A stretch of 64,000 nucleotides of DNA, taken from the NCBI GenBank assembly GCA_045430345.1, contig JAILXT010000005.1, forward strand, positions 62,001 to 126,000, given 5' to 3'. A model generated the notes under the pieces. It ran no database searches. It was not told where the DNA came from and saw nothing but the letters and a program-made list of their open reading frames with translations. The position numbers and the translations under genes are program-made. Every line of letters begins with the position of its first letter. Position 1 is the first letter of the stretch. Origin of the DNA: Agarilytica sp045430345 (GTDB lineage: Bacteria; Pseudomonadota; Gammaproteobacteria; Pseudomonadales; Cellvibrionaceae). Below are positions 51,773 to 60,479 of the stretch, piece by piece.

Positions 51773-52759
51773 TTAATCGTTTTTCAAACTAGCTGGAGGC
51801 CAGTTTTCTAAACGCATACCCAAAGACAATCCGCGAGACGCTAGAACATCTTTAATTTCAGTCAGAGACTTTTTACCAAGGTTAGGTGTTTTCAACAACT
51901 CAACTTCAGTACGTTGAATCAAGTCACCAATGTAGTAAATGTTCTCAGCTTTCAAACAGTTCGCAGAACGGACAGTCAATTCCAAATCATCAACCGGACG
52001 TAACAAGACCGGATCAATTTGATCTTCTTTATGCTCTGGCTCAGCTTCCTTCTCTCCTTCAAGATCAACGAATACTGCAAGTTGATGCTGTAGGATAGTA
52101 GCTGCACGACGGATCGCTTCTTCAGGATCGATAGTGCCGTTTGTTTCCAAATCCAGTACCAACTTATCTAGGTCAGTACGCTGTTCAACACGAGCGCTTT
52201 CAACGCTGTATGCCAAACGGCTGATTGGGCTATAAGAAGCATCCAATTGTAAGCGTCCAATAGCGCGAGTCTCTTCTTCTTCAGAAACACGAGAATCAAC
52301 TGGCTGATAACCACGACCGCGAGTAACGGTCAAACGCATATCTAGCGATGTATCGCCAGTAACGTTAGCGATTACACAATCTGGGTTAACAACTTCGATC
52401 TCGTGATCTAGTTGAATATCACCAGCGGTAACAACACCTGGGCCCTTCTTAGTCAGAGAAAGAACAGCTTGTTCTTTACCATGCATAATAACGGCAACGT
52501 TCTTTAGATTAAGAAGAATCTCAATTACGTCTTCTTGTACGCCTTCGATAGCGCTGTATTCGTGCTGTACGCCCTCGATCTCGACTTCGGTAATCGCACA
52601 GCCAGGCATTGACGATAGTAGGATTCTACGTAACGCATTACCTAGAGTATGACCAAACCCACGCTCAAGCGGCTCAAGAACCACCTTAGCTCGTGTAGGA
52701 CCAATTTCCGTAACGTCGATATGACGAGGAGTTAAAAATTCATTTACAGCAATTTGCAT
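51773..52759 (-). CDS. rpoA: DNA-directed RNA polymerase subunit alpha
   Basis: Scaffold subunit of RNA polymerase. It has 328 residues: the N-terminal dimerisation domain (to about 230; L-E-P-L-E-R-G-F-G-H-T-L-G-N-A-L-R-R) and a C-terminal domain for UP-element and activator contacts (about 245-320; N-C-L-K-A-E-N-I and the G-K-K-S-L-T-E-I-K helix). The ATG at 52759 matches the family start M-Q-x-x-V-x-E-F-L; an in-frame TTG at 52774 would add five residues without need. Placed between rpsD and rplQ as usual. Confidence 0.98.
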   Translation of the reverse strand: MQIAVNEFLTPRHIDVTEIGPTRAKVVLEPLERGFGHTLGNALRRILLSSMPGCAITEVEIEGVQHEYSAIEGVQEDVIEILLNLKNVAVIMHGKEQAVLSLTKKGPGVVTAGDIQLDHEIEVVNPDCVIANVTGDTSLDMRLTVTRGRGYQPVDSRVSEEEETRAIGRLQLDASYSPISRLAYSVESARVEQRTDLDKLVLDLETNGTIDPEEAIRRAATILQHQLAVFVDLEGEKEAEPEHKEDQIDPVLLRPVDDLELTVRSANCLKAENIYYIGDLIQRTEVELLKTPNLGKKSLTEIKDVLASRGLSLGMRLENWPPASLKND

Positions 52760-52809
52760 ATACGCACCTGCCAAATTGTTTCAGTTTGAAATACGTGGCG
52801 AAATCTTAA

Positions 52810-53430
52810 TTATTTAGAGTAAAGCTCAACAATCAAGTTTTCGTTAATCTCTGCAGGAAGGTCTGAGCGATCTGGTACACGCTTAAACACACCTTCTTTC
52901 TTCTCAGAATTAACATCTACCCATTCGACTTCTGATCGTTGTGCAGCTATTCCCAAAGAGTTTTGAATACGCAATTGGTTTTTTGACTTTTCACGTATTG
53001 CAACAACATCACCTTCTTTCAACTGAAAGGAGGGAATATTTACCGCTTGACCGTTAACGATCACAGACTTATGAGAAACCAACTGGCGAGATTCCGCGCG
53101 TGTTGAGCCAAAGCCCATACGGTACACAACGTTATCTAGACGACACTCCAACAATTGAAGTAGGTTTTCACCTGTAGCGCCTTTTTGGCTCGCTGCTTTT
53201 TTATAGTAGCCGCGGAATTGTTTTTCCAATATGCCGTACAAACGACGTACTTTTTGCTTCTCACGAAGCTGTACACCGTAGTCAGACAAGCGCCCACGAC
53301 GTTGGCCGTGTTGTCCAGGCTGAGTTTCATGTTTACATTTCGACTCTAATGGTCGAACACCGCTTTTCAAGAATAAATCTGTACCCTCGCGGCGAGAGAG
53401 TTTACAAGTTGGGCCTATATACCGTGCCAT
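52810..53430 (-). CDS. rpsD: 30S ribosomal protein S4
   Basis: Primary 16S rRNA binder and, in enterobacteria, repressor of alpha operon translation. It has 206 residues; the start M-A-R-Y-I-G-P-T-C-K-L-S-R-R-E-G is typical. The S4 RNA-binding domain begins near residue 96 (C-R-L-D-N-V-V-Y-R-M-G-F). It is the zinc-independent form, without the N-terminal cysteine quartet. A leader that S4 might bind lies upstream of rpsM. Confidence 0.98.
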   Translation of the reverse strand: MARYIGPTCKLSRREGTDLFLKSGVRPLESKCKHETQPGQHGQRRGRLSDYGVQLREKQKVRRLYGILEKQFRGYYKKAASQKGATGENLLQLLECRLDNVVYRMGFGSTRAESRQLVSHKSVIVNGQAVNIPSFQLKEGDVVAIREKSKNQLRIQNSLGIAAQRSEVEWVDVNSEKKEGVFKRVPDRSDLPAEINENLIVELYSK

Positions 53431-53445
53431 CTTCTTTCCCCTCCT

Positions 53446-53838
53446 TTATACGCGACGTTTCTTGGGTGGACGACAGCCGTTGTGTGGCACTGGCGTAACA
53501 TCGGTAATGTTAGTAACTTTATAACCGATATTGTTTAGTGCACGAACAGCCGATTCTCTACCTGGTCCAGGGCCTTTCACTTCAACGTCAAGATTCTTAA
53601 CGCCGTAGTCTTGAGCAGCTGTACCAGCTCTTTCTGCTGCGATCTGAGCAGCAAATGGTGTACTTTTTCTTGAACCACGGAAGCCTGAGCCCCCAGAAGT
53701 CGCCCAAGACAGGGTGTTACCCTGACGATCAGTAATAGTCACAATGGTGTTGTTAAATGAAGCATGGATATGCGCAACGCCATCGACTACGGTCTTTTTG
53801 ACCTTTTTCTTTGTCGAACTTTTAGATGGCTTAGCCAT
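53446..53838 (-). CDS. rpsK: 30S ribosomal protein S11
   Basis: Platform protein of the small subunit, contacting mRNA near the E site. It has 130 residues, with a Lys/Ser-rich N-terminus, I-H-A-S-F-N-N-T-I-V-T-I-T-D, and the conserved basic end H-N-G-C-R-P-P-K-K-R-R-V. It follows rpsM by 37 bases. Confidence 0.98.
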   Translation of the reverse strand: MAKPSKSSTKKKVKKTVVDGVAHIHASFNNTIVTITDRQGNTLSWATSGGSGFRGSRKSTPFAAQIAAERAGTAAQDYGVKNLDVEVKGPGPGRESAVRALNNIGYKVTNITDVTPVPHNGCRPPKKRRV

Positions 53839-53875
53839 AATAAAAATGTCCTAAGTGTTTAGTGGATTAACAGGC

Positions 53876-54232
53876 TTATCGCTTAATTGGCTTACGTGGG
53901 CCTTTACGAGTACGAGCGTTAGTCTTAGAACGCTGGCCTCTAACCGGTAAGTTTCTGCGATGACGAAGACCACGATATGCGCCCAAATCCATCAAACGCT
54001 TAATGTTCATGGATACTTCACGACGAAGATCACCTTCAACAGGAAGTTTTGTTACTTCCGCACGGACGGCATCCATCTGTTCTTCAGATAAGTCACCGAT
54101 TTTTGTTGATTCTGCAATCCCAGTGGTGGCACAGATTTTTTGTGCTGTGCTTCGCCCTACCCCAAACACATAAGTGAGGGAAATTACGGCGTGCTTGTGG
54201 TCTGGTATATTGACACCAGCGATACGAGCCAT
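53876..54232 (-). CDS. rpsM: 30S ribosomal protein S13
   Basis: Head protein that contacts the P-site tRNA and the large subunit (bridge B1). It has 118 residues, starts M-A-R-I-A-G-V-N-I-P and carries the helix-two-turn-helix with Y-V-F-G-V-G-R-S-T-A. The C-terminal tail G-Q-R-S-K-T-N-A-R-T-R-K-G-P is intact. First gene of the alpha operon segment, preceded by a 231-base gap with hairpins. Confidence 0.98.
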   Translation of the reverse strand: MARIAGVNIPDHKHAVISLTYVFGVGRSTAQKICATTGIAESTKIGDLSEEQMDAVRAEVTKLPVEGDLRREVSMNIKRLMDLGAYRGLRHRRNLPVRGQRSKTNARTRKGPRKPIKR

Positions 54233-54463
54233 TCAATTTACTCCAGCTTGATAAGATATTCAGTATTGACGGCGGGAAAAACCACCCGATCCGCGATCTT
54301 TTTGGATGACAAGCAACCAAAAAGGCGCGCAAGGATAGCGATAAACCTACCGAAAAGCAATAGCTTAGGGGTTTCCCCCAAAACGACAGTCAATACCTCT
54401 CATTTATTGGATTCTGAAAACCCAAAAGGCTCCTAGTGAAACACTAGGCACCAACAAACCCAA
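54233..54463 (-). promoter_or_regulatory. Candidate alpha operon leader between rpmJ and rpsM
   Basis: This is the longest gap in the ribosomal superoperon. It holds a perfect hairpin (CCTAGTG/CACTAGG, loop AAA, 54432-54448) just after rpmJ and a second one (CTTTTTGG/CCAAAAAG, 54298-54324) closer to rpsM. In E. coli, S4 represses translation by binding a pseudoknot directly upstream of rpsM; these structures may serve a similar purpose, but the E. coli fold was not reproduced by eye. Confidence 0.4.
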
Positions 54464-54580
54464 TTAACCTTGGCGTTGCTTATGACGGGGTTCTGCAGAA
54501 CAGATAACCCGTAAAACACCTTTACGTCGAACGATCTTGCAGTTACGACATACTTTTTTAACTGATGCACGAACTTTCAT
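54464..54580 (-). CDS. rpmJ: 50S ribosomal protein L36
   Basis: Smallest large-subunit protein, 38 residues: M-K-V-R-A-S-V-K-K-V-C-R-N-C-K at the start and P-R-H-K-Q-R-Q-G at the end. The zinc ribbon Cys-x2-Cys...Cys-x4-His (C11, C14, C27, H32) is complete, so this is the zinc-containing form. It follows secY by 41 bases. Confidence 0.97.
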   Translation of the reverse strand: MKVRASVKKVCRNCKIVRRKGVLRVICSAEPRHKQRQG

Positions 54581-54621
54581 TGTGTTACTAACCTCTACTA
54601 TCTAGTTATGCGCTTTGTCGA

Positions 54622-55962
54622 TTAACGACCACGCCCATAATTCTGTAAATTTGCTTTTTTCATCACTGAATCGTATTGATGGGTCATCAGGTGAGACTGA
54701 ACCTGGGACATAAAGTCCATAACCACAACAACCACAATTAATAACGACGTACCGCCCACGTAAACTGGAATGTTGGCCGAAGCGGTCAGAAATTGGGGTA
54801 GCAAGGCTACGCCTGCAATATAAATAGAACCCACAACCGTTAATCTCGTAAGAATATTATCGATATACTTCGCAGATTGCTCCCCTGGACGAATCCCTGG
54901 AATATAAGCACCGCCTTTCTTGAGGTTGTCTGCAACTTCCTTGGGGTTATACATCATCGCGGTATAAACAAAGCAAAATACGATAATCAACACGCCAAAC
55001 AACACGAAATTCAATGGTTGTCCGGGGCCAATCGCTCGTGCGACTTCCTGCAATACTTCAGCGCCCTTCCCTTCACTAGAACTGCCCATCCATTGAGCGA
55101 TAGATGATGGAAACAACAAAATACTACTCGCAAAAATAACAGGGATAACACCGGCCATATTGATCTTTAACGGCAAGTGACTCGTTTGAGTAGAAACCTG
55201 ACCGTGACGACCGGCTTGCTTACGCGCGTACTGTATAGTGATACGGCGTTGACCGCGCTCCATTCGAACGACGAACCAAACCACACCTACTGCAGCCAGT
55301 GCGATAGCCAATAACATGAGCGGATGTAAATCACCTTGGCGAGCACTCTCAAATGCTGAGCCTATAGCTGAAGGCAACCCTGCAACGATACCCGCGAAGA
55401 TAAGCATGGAAATGCCGTTTCCGATACCTTTCTCAGTAACTTGCTCACCCAACCACATCATGAACACTGCGCCCGTAACTAACGAGACTACAGCAACAAC
55501 ATAAAAACTCAGGGGAGAATAGTCAGCGTAAGCCATACCCTGGCCAGCGAGACCACGAACCATCACAAATGCTTGAACCAACGCGAGGGCGACCGTTAGG
55601 TAACGGGTATACTGGCTTATCTTGCGACGACCAGCTTCACCATCTTTCTTAATCGCTTCCAACGAAGGCGTAACCGCCGTCATCATTTGCATAATAATGG
55701 AGGCAGAAATATACGGCATGATGCCGAGAGCCAAAATACTCATTCTCTCAAAAGCACCGCCGGAAAACATGTTAAACATGCCCAGCATCGTGCCTTGATT
55801 TTGCTCAAGCATATTTGCGACTTGCTGAGGATCCATTCCTGGCACGGGAATATGTGTGCCAACGCGATAGATCACAATCGCTAAGAACAAAAATTTAAGG
55901 CGAGCCCATAGCTCGCCTAAACCTTTTTGATTACCAAGTGGTGAATTACCGGGATTCGCCAT
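54622..55962 (-). CDS. secY: Protein translocase subunit SecY
   Basis: Channel subunit of the Sec translocon in the inner membrane. It has 446 residues and ten transmembrane helices. Signatures: R-I-G-T-H-I-P-V-P-G family strand near residue 35 (here V-G-T-H-I-P-V-P-G-M), the plug region F-N-M-F-S-G-G-A near 65, and I-R-P-G-E-Q-S-A-K-Y near 355. It lies between rplO and rpmJ, the standard spc operon position. Confidence 0.98.
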   Translation of the reverse strand: MANPGNSPLGNQKGLGELWARLKFLFLAIVIYRVGTHIPVPGMDPQQVANMLEQNQGTMLGMFNMFSGGAFERMSILALGIMPYISASIIMQMMTAVTPSLEAIKKDGEAGRRKISQYTRYLTVALALVQAFVMVRGLAGQGMAYADYSPLSFYVVAVVSLVTGAVFMMWLGEQVTEKGIGNGISMLIFAGIVAGLPSAIGSAFESARQGDLHPLMLLAIALAAVGVVWFVVRMERGQRRITIQYARKQAGRHGQVSTQTSHLPLKINMAGVIPVIFASSILLFPSSIAQWMGSSSEGKGAEVLQEVARAIGPGQPLNFVLFGVLIIVFCFVYTAMMYNPKEVADNLKKGGAYIPGIRPGEQSAKYIDNILTRLTVVGSIYIAGVALLPQFLTASANIPVYVGGTSLLIVVVVVMDFMSQVQSHLMTHQYDSVMKKANLQNYGRGR

Positions 55963-55982
55963 GGGTGTGTCTCACAGAAGTT

Positions 55983-56417
55983 TTATTCTTCGACTTTACC
56001 GCCAGCAGCTTCAATAGCAGCTTTGGCGCCTTTAGTTACGGCCAAACCTTTGAGGGTAACCGCTTTCTTTAGTTCACCTGAGAGGAATACTTTAGCGCGC
56101 TTGATGTTTTCATTGATAAGATTGGCGCTTCGTAAAGCTTCCAAATCAATCACATCACCTTCAACAGCATTTAGCTCTGACAAGCGTATCTCTGCAGTCA
56201 CCTTACTAATACGGCTAGTAAAACCATATTTAGGTAAACGTTTCTGCAAAGGCATTTGTCCACCCTCGAAACCAGGGGCAACACTACCGCCGGAACGAGA
56301 CTTTAAACCTTTATGACCACGGCCGGCTGTTTTGCCAGTGCCGCTACCAATGCCTCGACCAACACGCTTTTTAGCGCTTGTGCTACCAGGAGCAGGACTT
56401 AATGTATTGAGATGCAT
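55983..56417 (-). CDS. rplO: 50S ribosomal protein L15
   Basis: Late-assembly large-subunit protein of 144 residues. It starts M-H-L-N-T-L-S-P-A-P-G-S and has the Gly/Arg-rich G-R-G-I-G-S-G-T-G-K-T-A-G-R-G-H-K-G segment. The ATG at 56417 has GGGAG upstream; an in-frame start 15 bases earlier is not needed. Confidence 0.98.
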   Translation of the reverse strand: MHLNTLSPAPGSTSAKKRVGRGIGSGTGKTAGRGHKGLKSRSGGSVAPGFEGGQMPLQKRLPKYGFTSRISKVTAEIRLSELNAVEGDVIDLEALRSANLINENIKRAKVFLSGELKKAVTLKGLAVTKGAKAAIEAAGGKVEE

Positions 56418-56418
56418 T

Positions 56419-56604
56419 TTATTCTCCCTCAACCTTAACCATGTAACTTACTTGATTGATCATACCGCGAACAGAAGGCGTATCTTCCACTTCAACGGTG
56501 TGACCGATTCGACGTAAGCCCAATCCACGAACACTGGCGATGTGATTTTTCAATCGCCCTGCGGTACTTTTCAATTGAGTAACTTTTACAGTTTTCTTAG
56601 CCAT
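56419..56604 (-). CDS. rpmD: 50S ribosomal protein L30
   Basis: Large-subunit protein of 61 residues, with K-V-T-Q-L-K-S near the start and L-G-L-R-R-I-G-H-T-V-E-V in the middle. The ATG at 56604 matches the family; in-frame TTG and GTG codons up to 15 bases upstream lack added support. One base separates it from rplO, so translation is probably coupled. Confidence 0.96.
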   Translation of the reverse strand: MAKKTVKVTQLKSTAGRLKNHIASVRGLGLRRIGHTVEVEDTPSVRGMINQVSYMVKVEGE

Positions 56605-56646
56605 GGTCTTATTCACCAACTTCAGTATCGCTAACGCGACAGCTAT

Positions 56647-57156
56647 TTAATTCGTAATTTCTTCTACAGTCTTGCCGCGCTTAGCCGCAACAGATTCTGG
56701 CGACGACATCGCTCGTAGCGCTTCGAAAGTAGCGCGAACCACATTCACTGGATTCGTAGAACCGTAACACTTCGCAAGTACGTTTTGTACACCTGCGATT
56801 TCCAACACAGCACGCATCGCTCCACCGGCAATAACACCAGTACCTTGAGAAGCAGGCTGCATATAAACTTTAGAGGCGCCGTGACGACCTTTAGTCGGAT
56901 ACTGAATCGTGTCGCCGTTAAGCTCCACTTGAATCATGTTTCGACGAGCTGCTTCCATCGCTTTTTGAATAGCGATAGGCACTTCGCGAGACTTTCCTCG
57001 ACCAAAGCCAACTTTACCATTACCGTCGCCAACAACTGTCAATGCGGTAAAACCAAAAATTCGTCCACCTTTAACCGTTTTAGCAACTCGGTTAACTTGA
57101 ACCAATTTTTCTTGTAAGCCTTCGGCTTGACTTTCTTCTCTATTACTTTGCGCCAT
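56647..57156 (-). CDS. rpsE: 30S ribosomal protein S5
   Basis: Small-subunit protein involved in mRNA unwinding and decoding accuracy. It has 169 residues, with a double-stranded RNA-binding-like N-domain (V-N-R-V-A-K-T-V-K-G-G-R) and the signature G-F-G-R-G-K-S-R-E-V-P. It begins 9 bases after rplR. Confidence 0.98.
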   Translation of the reverse strand: MAQSNREESQAEGLQEKLVQVNRVAKTVKGGRIFGFTALTVVGDGNGKVGFGRGKSREVPIAIQKAMEAARRNMIQVELNGDTIQYPTKGRHGASKVYMQPASQGTGVIAGGAMRAVLEIAGVQNVLAKCYGSTNPVNVVRATFEALRAMSSPESVAAKRGKTVEEITN

Positions 57157-57165
57157 AGTTAAACC

Positions 57166-57516
57166 TTAAAACTCTAATCCGCCTTCACGTGCAGCATCTG
57201 CAAGTGCTTTAACTCGACCGTGGTATTTGTAACCACTACGATCGAAAGCCACCTGAGTTACGCCCGCGCTCTTCGCTCGCTCGGCAATCAATTTTCCGAC
57301 TGCTTCTGCTGCTGAGATGTTTCCAGTTGTACCGCTACGTAGATCTTTATCCAAAGTCGATGCGCTAGCCACCACACTTCCGCCTTCAGCTGCAATAATC
57401 TGAGCATATATGTGGCGTGGAGTGCGATTGACGCATAGACGAGTTACGTTCAGCTCGCTGAATTTAGCGCGCGATCGTTTTGCTCGTCGTAATCTCGATT
57501 GTTTCTTAGCGTTCAT
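57166..57516 (-). CDS. rplR: 50S ribosomal protein L18
   Basis: Binds 5S rRNA in the central protuberance. It has 116 residues, with a very basic N-terminus (K-K-Q-S-R-L-R-R-A-K-R-S-R-A-K) and the conserved end A-L-A-D-A-A-R-E-G-G-L-E-F. The ATG at 57516 follows AGGTGA; a start 12 bases upstream is less likely. Confidence 0.98.
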   Translation of the reverse strand: MNAKKQSRLRRAKRSRAKFSELNVTRLCVNRTPRHIYAQIIAAEGGSVVASASTLDKDLRSGTTGNISAAEAVGKLIAERAKSAGVTQVAFDRSGYKYHGRVKALADAAREGGLEF

Positions 57517-57562
57517 ATTTAATATCACCTAATCTAGAAGCGCGTTTTCACGTTACCGCGTA

Positions 57563-58096
57563 TTATTTCTTCTTAGCGTCTTTTCGTCGAACATATTCAT
57601 CTGAATAACGAACACCCTTGCCTTTATAGGGCTCTGGTGGACGAAACGCCCTTACTTCTGAAGCGGCTTGACCAAGTAATTGCTTGTCAGCACTCTTCAG
57701 TACAATCTCTGTTTGGCTTGGTGTTTCAGCTGTAACACCCTCTGGTAATGCGTAATCAATTGGATGTGAAAAACCAAGAGTCAAATTCAGCACTTTACCT
57801 GCCGCCTTCGCACGATAACCAACACCGTTTAAAAGCAATTTCTTTTCGAACCCAGCGCTAACACCGACTACCATGTTATTCACTAATGATCGGGTAGTAC
57901 CAGCAAGAGCGTTCGCTTGTTTTCCACCAATCGCGGGTGCAAACGAAAGTGTTTTATCTTCTTGCTTAACTTCAACGTCGTTATTAACTACCAAAGAAAG
58001 CGTACCCTTACCGCCTTTAACGGTAATTTCTTGGCCATTTACTTTGACGTCAACACCTGCTGGAACCTCAACAGGACTTTTTGCTATTCGAGACAT
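57563..58096 (-). CDS. rplF: 50S ribosomal protein L6
   Basis: Large-subunit protein near the factor-binding site, 177 residues with two repeated alpha/beta domains. It starts M-S-R-I-A-K-S-P-V and has the signature P-E-P-Y-K-G-K-G-V-R-Y near the end. Confidence 0.98.
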   Translation of the reverse strand: MSRIAKSPVEVPAGVDVKVNGQEITVKGGKGTLSLVVNNDVEVKQEDKTLSFAPAIGGKQANALAGTTRSLVNNMVVGVSAGFEKKLLLNGVGYRAKAAGKVLNLTLGFSHPIDYALPEGVTAETPSQTEIVLKSADKQLLGQAASEVRAFRPPEPYKGKGVRYSDEYVRRKDAKKK

Positions 58097-58131
58097 AATC
58101 AGTTACTCAATAAAAACTTATCTAAGCGTTC

Positions 58132-58524
58132 TTAGAAAACAGTGCAAAGCACTTCGCCGCCAACACCAGCAGTACGAGCTGCTCGGTCCGTCATAACACC
58201 CTTACTGGTTGAGACGATCGCAATACCAAGGCCGCCACGGACCGAAGGTAGTTCGTCTTTACCGGCGTAAGCGCGTAGACCTGGACGACTAAAACGGTCG
58301 ATTTCTGCGATTACAGGCTTACCAGCGAAGTATTTCAATTCGATAGTTAGCTCTTTCTTTACGCCATCAGATACGGATGCTGTTTCAGCGTAACCTTCAC
58401 TTACCAGTACGTCTGCAACACTTTTCTTAAGCGTTGAAGAGGGCATAGTAACGTCAGTCTTTCCAACCATCTGTGCGTTTCTGATTCTAGTTAGCATATC
58501 TGCTAGGGGATCTTGCATGCTCAT
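58132..58524 (-). CDS. rpsH: 30S ribosomal protein S8
   Basis: Binds 16S rRNA helix 21 and, in E. coli, represses the spc operon by binding near the rplE start. It has 130 residues, starts M-S-M-Q-D-P-L-A-D-M-L-T-R-I-R-N and ends with the conserved G-V-G-G-E-V-L-C-T-V-F. Confidence 0.98.
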   Translation of the reverse strand: MSMQDPLADMLTRIRNAQMVGKTDVTMPSSTLKKSVADVLVSEGYAETASVSDGVKKELTIELKYFAGKPVIAEIDRFSRPGLRAYAGKDELPSVRGGLGIAIVSTSKGVMTDRAARTAGVGGEVLCTVF

Positions 58525-58545
58525 AATATTGTTCCTACCTACGAC

Positions 58546-58851
58546 CTACCAACTTGCTTTAACTAAGCCTGGCACATCACCACGCATAGCTGCTTCACGT
58601 AATTTATTTCGGCACAAACCGAACTTTCTATAAACAGCATGAGGACGACCTGTCACTCTACATCGACGCTGTTGTCGCGCAGCACTTGAATCTCTAGGCA
58701 ACTTTTGCATCTTCATCATTGCGTCCCAAACCTGCTCATCACTAGATTCAGGGCTTTTGATAACTGCTTTAAGTTCAGCTCGCTTATGTGCGTATTTTGC
58801 AACTGACTTTGCACGCTTTGCTTCGCGAGCAACCATTGATTTCTTAGCCAT
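58546..58851 (-). CDS. rpsN: 30S ribosomal protein S14
   Basis: Head protein of 101 residues, the long zinc-free form: the C-x-x-C motifs of the short form are absent. The C-terminal half R-C-R-V-T-G-R-P-H-A-V-Y-R-K-F-G-L is the family signature. It follows rplE by 12 bases. Confidence 0.98.
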   Translation of the reverse strand: MAKKSMVAREAKRAKSVAKYAHKRAELKAVIKSPESSDEQVWDAMMKMQKLPRDSSAARQQRRCRVTGRPHAVYRKFGLCRNKLREAAMRGDVPGLVKASW

Positions 58852-58863
58852 ACTGTTTAAATC

Positions 58864-59403
58864 CTAACCTTTAAACGGGAAATTAAATGCTCTCAACAAC
58901 GCGCGACCTTCGTCGTTGGTTCGTGCAGTTGTAGAAACACAAATATCTAGTCCGCGAATCTTATCGACCTTATCGTAATCGATCTCGGGGAAAATGATTT
59001 GCTCGGTTACACCCATGGAAAAGTTTCCACGGCCGTCGAATTGCTTTGGACTGATGCCTCGGAAGTCACGAATACGAGGAATCGAAATATTAATAAGACG
59101 ATCCAAGAATTCGTACATCTTTTCGCGACGCAATGTCACTTTACAACCGATAGGCCAGTCCTGACGAACCTTAAAACCTGCAATAGATTTACGAGCTTTA
59201 GTTACTACAGCTTTTTGACCTGCGATTTTTTCCATATCAGCAACGGCATGCTCTAGGACTTTTTTATCGCCCAGAGCTTCACCAACGCCCATATTGATCG
59301 TGATTTTTGTAATACGAGGGATTTCCATCGTATTTTTCAAACCCAGCTCTTCTTTAAGTTTAGGAGCGAGTTCTTTGTTATAAAGTTCTTTAAGCCTGGC
59401 CAT
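58864..59403 (-). CDS. rplE: 50S ribosomal protein L5
   Basis: Binds 5S rRNA and forms bridge B1b. It has 179 residues; L-K-N-T-M-E-I-P-R-I-T-K-I-T-I-N-M-G near residue 22 and F-D-G-R-G-N-F-S-M-G-V near 135 are family signatures. S8-mediated control of this start is known in E. coli; no equivalent structure was resolved here. Confidence 0.98.
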   Translation of the reverse strand: MARLKELYNKELAPKLKEELGLKNTMEIPRITKITINMGVGEALGDKKVLEHAVADMEKIAGQKAVVTKARKSIAGFKVRQDWPIGCKVTLRREKMYEFLDRLINISIPRIRDFRGISPKQFDGRGNFSMGVTEQIIFPEIDYDKVDKIRGLDICVSTTARTNDEGRALLRAFNFPFKG

Positions 59404-59457
59404 TTCTATTTACTCAACATTAACTTTGGCTATTTAATCTAGTCGATCACAACCGCT

Positions 59458-59775
59458 TTAAGCGTCGATCGCTTCGCCGTTAGATTTAAAGACTCTGATC
59501 TTTTTGCCGTCTTCTAGCAATTTAAAGCCTACTCGATCAGCCTTGCTGCTTTTGGGGTTAAAGATCGCCACGTTTGACACTTGAATCGGGGCTTCTTTCT
59601 CAATAATACCGCCAGCGACGCCTAAGTTTGGGTTAGGCTTTTGGTGTTTTTTGATCATCTGAACACCGCCGACAATCAACCGACCATCGGACATTACGCG
59701 ATTTACTTTGCCTCGCTTGCCCTTATCGCTACCGGTAATTACGATCAATTCGTCGTCTTTCTTAATTTTACGCAT
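59458..59775 (-). CDS. rplX: 50S ribosomal protein L24
   Basis: Assembly-initiator protein for the large subunit, 105 residues, with a KOW motif near the start (D-E-L-I-V-I-T-G-S-D-K-G-K-R-G-K-V). It lies 54 bases before rplE and 30 after rplN. Confidence 0.98.
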   Translation of the reverse strand: MRKIKKDDELIVITGSDKGKRGKVNRVMSDGRLIVGGVQMIKKHQKPNPNLGVAGGIIEKEAPIQVSNVAIFNPKSSKADRVGFKLLEDGKKIRVFKSNGEAIDA

Positions 59776-59805
59776 TAGTTAATTCCTCTCGCCTTATCGT
59801 TCGCT

Positions 59806-60174
59806 TTAAAGCACTTCTGGCGCTAATGAAATAATTTTCATGAATTTTTCACTGCGAAGTTCGCGAGTTACTGGCCCAAAAATACGTGTTCCGATCGGTG
59901 CATCTTGAGCGTTTAGCAATACTGCTGCATTGTCGTCAAAACGAATCAAGGAACCATCCTGACGTCGTACACCCTTGCGAGTACGCACAACAACAGCGCT
60001 CATTACTTGACCTTTTTTAACTTTACCGCGTGGAATCGCTTCTTTAACGGTAACTTTGATGATGTCTCCAACTCGAGCGTAGCGACGGTGTGATCCACCG
60101 AGCACTTTAATACACATAACACGACGCGCACCGCTATTATCAGCAACATCCAAATATGTTTGTGTTTGAATCAT
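59806..60174 (-). CDS. rplN: 50S ribosomal protein L14
   Basis: Subunit-interface protein of 122 residues. It starts M-I-Q-T-Q-T-Y-L-D-V-A-D-N-S-G-A-R and has G-T-R-I-F-G-P-V-T-R-E-L-R near the end, both diagnostic. First gene of the spc operon segment, 36 bases after rpsQ. Confidence 0.98.
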   Translation of the reverse strand: MIQTQTYLDVADNSGARRVMCIKVLGGSHRRYARVGDIIKVTVKEAIPRGKVKKGQVMSAVVVRTRKGVRRQDGSLIRFDDNAAVLLNAQDAPIGTRIFGPVTRELRSEKFMKIISLAPEVL

Positions 60175-60210
60175 TTTCTATCTCCAAAACGTCTATCTGG
60201 GCTTTCAGCA

Positions 60211-60477
60211 CTAAATTTGTGCTGCGCGCTCGTCGATTGTTACCAAAGCCCAAGACTTTGTTTTAGAAAGCGGGCGAGATTCAGCGATTGTTACAGTATC
60301 GCCAATCTTACAGTCGTTATTTTCATCGTGAGCCTTCAACTTAGAAGACTTACTAACGTACTTTCCGTAAACAGGGTGCTTAACTCGACGTTCAATAGAA
60401 ACGACGATTGACTTGTTCATTTTGTCGCTCACTACCTTGCCGGTTAGTGTGCGAACTAGGTTCTCTTGCTCTGCCAT
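60211..60477 (-). CDS. rpsQ: 30S ribosomal protein S17
   Basis: Primary 16S rRNA binder with an OB fold, 88 residues. Signature strands are L-T-G-K-V-V-S-D-K-M-N-K-S and the K-L-K-A-H-D-E-N segment, then G-D-T-V-T-I-A-E-S-R-P-L-S-K-T-K. Last gene of the S10 segment, two bases after rpmC. Confidence 0.98.
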   Translation of the reverse strand: MAEQENLVRTLTGKVVSDKMNKSIVVSIERRVKHPVYGKYVSKSSKLKAHDENNDCKIGDTVTIAESRPLSKTKSWALVTIDERAAQI

Positions 60478-60479
60478 GC

